A DNA stretch of 15,356 nt from Burkholderiaceae bacterium (GTDB lineage: Bacteria > Pseudomonadota > Gammaproteobacteria > Burkholderiales > Burkholderiaceae_C): assembly GCA_017999135.1 (NCBI GenBank), contig JAGOBT010000021.1, positions 1 through 15,356 of the forward strand. Reading direction: 5' to 3'. Each line of letters begins with the position of its first letter. The first letter of the stretch is position 1. Shown piece after piece: positions 13,556 to 15,356 of the stretch. Made by a program: the position numbers and the translations under genes. The notes under the pieces were generated by a model that worked only from the letters and a program-made list of their open reading frames with translations, had not been told where the DNA came from and ran no database searches.

Positions 13556-15356
13556 ATGGCATTCCGTTTCGTTTCCCGTTCTTCTCTGGCTCCGTCGGCG
13601 ATTGCCGCTGTCGTCTGGATCGCTGCCCAGCCCGGGCTGGTGCAAGCCGCCGAGCCTGTCACCCAAACTGTCACCGTGAGCGGCCGCAGTGCCGGCGCGG
13701 TGAGCATGGCCGGCTTTGGTGACGTGCCGCTGTCCAGGTCGCCGTTTTCGGCCACCGTGCTGCAGGGCGGCCTGCTGCAGGACGCCGGCATCAACGGCAT
13801 TGCCGACCTGACCCGCCTGGATGCCGGCATCACCGACGCCTACAACGCCCCAGGCTACTGGGGCCAGCTGGCAGTGCGTGGCTTCACGCTGGACAACCGC
13901 TTCAACTACCGCCGCGACGGGCTGCCGGTCAACGCGGAAACCGTGATCGCCCAAGGCAACAAGCAGGCGATCGAGATCCTGAAGGGCACCAGCGGTCTGC
14001 AGGCCGGCACCAGCGCGCCAGGCGGGCTGGTCAACCTGATCGTCAAGCGGCCGCAGAACCATGTGGGCACCGCCACGCTGTCCTGGACGCAGCGCAACAG
14101 CCTGGGCGTGGCGCTGGACGTGGGCCGGCGCGCCAACGGCTTCGGGTGGCGGTTGAACGCCGACATCGAGCACCTGGACCCGCTGACCCGCAGCGCCGAT
14201 GGACACCGCCGCCTGCTGGCACTGGCTGTGGAGGCGCAACTCGGCAACGGCCGGCTGCTGGAAGCCGAGTTCGAATCCAACCGCCAGTCGCAGCCCAGCA
14301 CGCCCGGGTTCAGCCTGCTGGGCGACAAGCTGCCCGACGCACGCACCATCGACCCGCGCATCAACCTGAACAACCAGGCCTGGAGCCTGCCGGTGGTGAT
14401 GGCGGGCAGCACCGGATCGCTGCGCTTCACGCAGGAGCTGGACCGCGACACCCAACTGGTGGTGCAGGCGATGCGCCAGCGCCTGGACAGCGACGACCGC
14501 ATTGCCTTCCCCTATGGCTTCTACCCGAACGCGACAGCGGCCAACCGCAACGACCCCGACCTGTACTACGACTGCGGCAGCACCTGCGACCGCTACGGTG
14601 CCGACGGCCGCTTCAGCTTCTGGGACTTCCGCAGCGACGGCGAACGCCGCACCAGCGACGCACTGCGCGCCACCGTGCAGGGCCAGGCGCGCTGGGGCGG
14701 CCTGGCCCACCGCTGGAGCGCCGGCCTCCTGGCCACCCGCTACCAGGCCCGCTTCAATGGCCAGGCCTTCAACCTGATCGAAGCGCCCGGTGCCATCGAT
14801 GGCAAGGCGGTGGTGCCGCCGGCGCCAGACCTGTTCGACCCCAACACCAACCGCGACGAACGCAGCACCGAACTGCATCTGCAAGATGCCGTGACGCTCA
14901 ACCCGGCCTGGAGCCTGTGGGCCGGCATGCGCCACACCCGGTTGCACCGGGCCAGTGCGCGCATCAACACCACGGACCCGCGCGCGACCGACTACGACCA
15001 GTCGTTCACCACGCCCTGGATTGCACTGAGCCATGCGATCACCCCCCGGGACCAGGCCTATGCCAGCTGGGGCCAGGGCATCGAGTCGGACGTGGCACCG
15101 GCCCGCGCGCGTTACACCAATGCCGGCCAGGCGCTGCCGGCGCTGAAGAGCCGGCAAGTCGAGGTGGGCTTCAAGCACGCGAGCGACGCGCTCGACTGGC
15201 GCATCGCTGCCTTCGACATCCGCCGGCCGACATGGCGTGATGCAGGTGCCTGCGACAGCGTGGCAGGCAGCTGCACGCGCCAGATGGACGGCGTGGCGCG
15301 CCACCGCGGTGTCGAGGCCGAGGCCGACTGGCGCAACGGGCCGCTCAACTTGCGTG
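13556..15356 (+). CDS. TonB-dependent outer-membrane receptor under TPP riboswitch control, 3' end cut by window
   Basis: 600 residues are readable and the frame is still open at the edge. A signal peptide ends at about Ala31 (GLVQA|AEP). A TonB-box-like stretch QTVTVSG lies at 37-43. The plug domain follows, with AVRGFTLDNRFNYRRDGLPV in general pattern and the EILKGTSGLQAGTSAPGGLVNL signature. Then come alternating beta strands of the barrel, with a CGSTC pair in a likely surface loop. By sequence it belongs to the TonB-dependent siderophore receptor group, which uses ExbBD-TonB energy to import large or scarce ligands. The upstream TPP riboswitch argues that the ligand is thiamine, a precursor or a thiamine-linked compound rather than a ferric siderophore. 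The barrel end (roughly 100-150 residues) is missing. The start at 13556 is preceded only by a weak GAAAG. Confidence 0.9.
   Translation, partial: MAFRFVSRSSLAPSAIAAVVWIAAQPGLVQAAEPVTQTVTVSGRSAGAVSMAGFGDVPLSRSPFSATVLQGGLLQDAGINGIADLTRLDAGITDAYNAPGYWGQLAVRGFTLDNRFNYRRDGLPVNAETVIAQGNKQAIEILKGTSGLQAGTSAPGGLVNLIVKRPQNHVGTATLSWTQRNSLGVALDVGRRANGFGWRLNADIEHLDPLTRSADGHRRLLALAVEAQLGNGRLLEAEFESNRQSQPSTPGFSLLGDKLPDARTIDPRINLNNQAWSLPVVMAGSTGSLRFTQELDRDTQLVVQAMRQRLDSDDRIAFPYGFYPNATAANRNDPDLYYDCGSTCDRYGADGRFSFWDFRSDGERRTSDALRATVQGQARWGGLAHRWSAGLLATRYQARFNGQAFNLIEAPGAIDGKAVVPPAPDLFDPNTNRDERSTELHLQDAVTLNPAWSLWAGMRHTRLHRASARINTTDPRATDYDQSFTTPWIALSHAITPRDQAYASWGQGIESDVAPARARYTNAGQALPALKSRQVEVGFKHASDALDWRIAAFDIRRPTWRDAGACDSVAGSCTRQMDGVARHRGVEAEADWRNGPLNLR

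Noticed and set aside
11401..13833. An 810-codon minus-strand open frame across cobA, fdxA, the reductase and the riboswitch
   Set aside because: Same low-information composition, and it runs through several genes and a conserved RNA on the other strand.
13400..15304. A 634-codon minus-strand open frame opposite the receptor gene
   Set aside because: No domain, composition of an antisense frame, and it covers the riboswitch; the plus-strand receptor has signal peptide, plug and barrel features.

Overview
The window looks like chromosomal DNA of a GC-rich betaproteobacterium of the order Burkholderiales (Rubrivivax/Leptothrix/Ideonella-like or Comamonadaceae-like). This is inferred from gene content and codon bias: strong G/C at third positions, a polyhydroxyalkanoate phasin, and an assimilatory sulfate-reduction cluster of the order TSUP - cysI - DUF934 - cysH - cysD - cysN - cobA. 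The exact genus cannot be read from the sequence. There are 14 protein genes (two cut by the window edges), one TPP riboswitch and several palindromic regulatory sites. I see no tRNA, rRNA, IS element or CRISPR array.

Left arm (1-2811, all minus strand): a histone-deacetylase-family amidohydrolase and a hotdog acyl-CoA thioesterase overlap by 4 bp. They are followed after 80 bp by an ion antiporter of the IT superfamily that runs off the left edge. Divergently to the right lies the phasin gene (3006-3566, plus). Its promoter is flanked by two near-identical inverted 15-mers that look like PHA-regulator operators. Its mRNA end carries a run of four hairpins, the last a clear intrinsic terminator. 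A patatin-like lipoprotein (minus) converges on it.

Centre (4736-11783, plus): a compact sulfur-assimilation operon. CysD/CysN activate sulfate to APS. An iron-sulfur APS reductase (CysH) makes sulfite. A siroheme/4Fe-4S sulfite reductase (CysI) makes sulfide. CobA makes precorrin-2 for siroheme. The TSUP carrier probably moves a sulfur oxyanion, and DUF934 is the usual uncharacterised partner. Neither an APS kinase (cysC) nor a flavoprotein subunit (cysJ) is present. The striking oddity is in cysH: its catalytic KECGLHVK tail occurs twice, 53 residues apart. Between the copies lies a segment built of four consecutive DNA palindromes, read in frame.

Right arm (11899-15356, plus): a 7Fe ferredoxin (fdxA) and a thioredoxin-reductase-like ferredoxin-NADP+ reductase sit next to each other, directly after the cys operon. 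They are a plausible electron supply for CysI. Then come a TPP riboswitch and a TonB-dependent outer-membrane receptor that runs off the right edge, suggesting thiamine- or precursor-regulated uptake.
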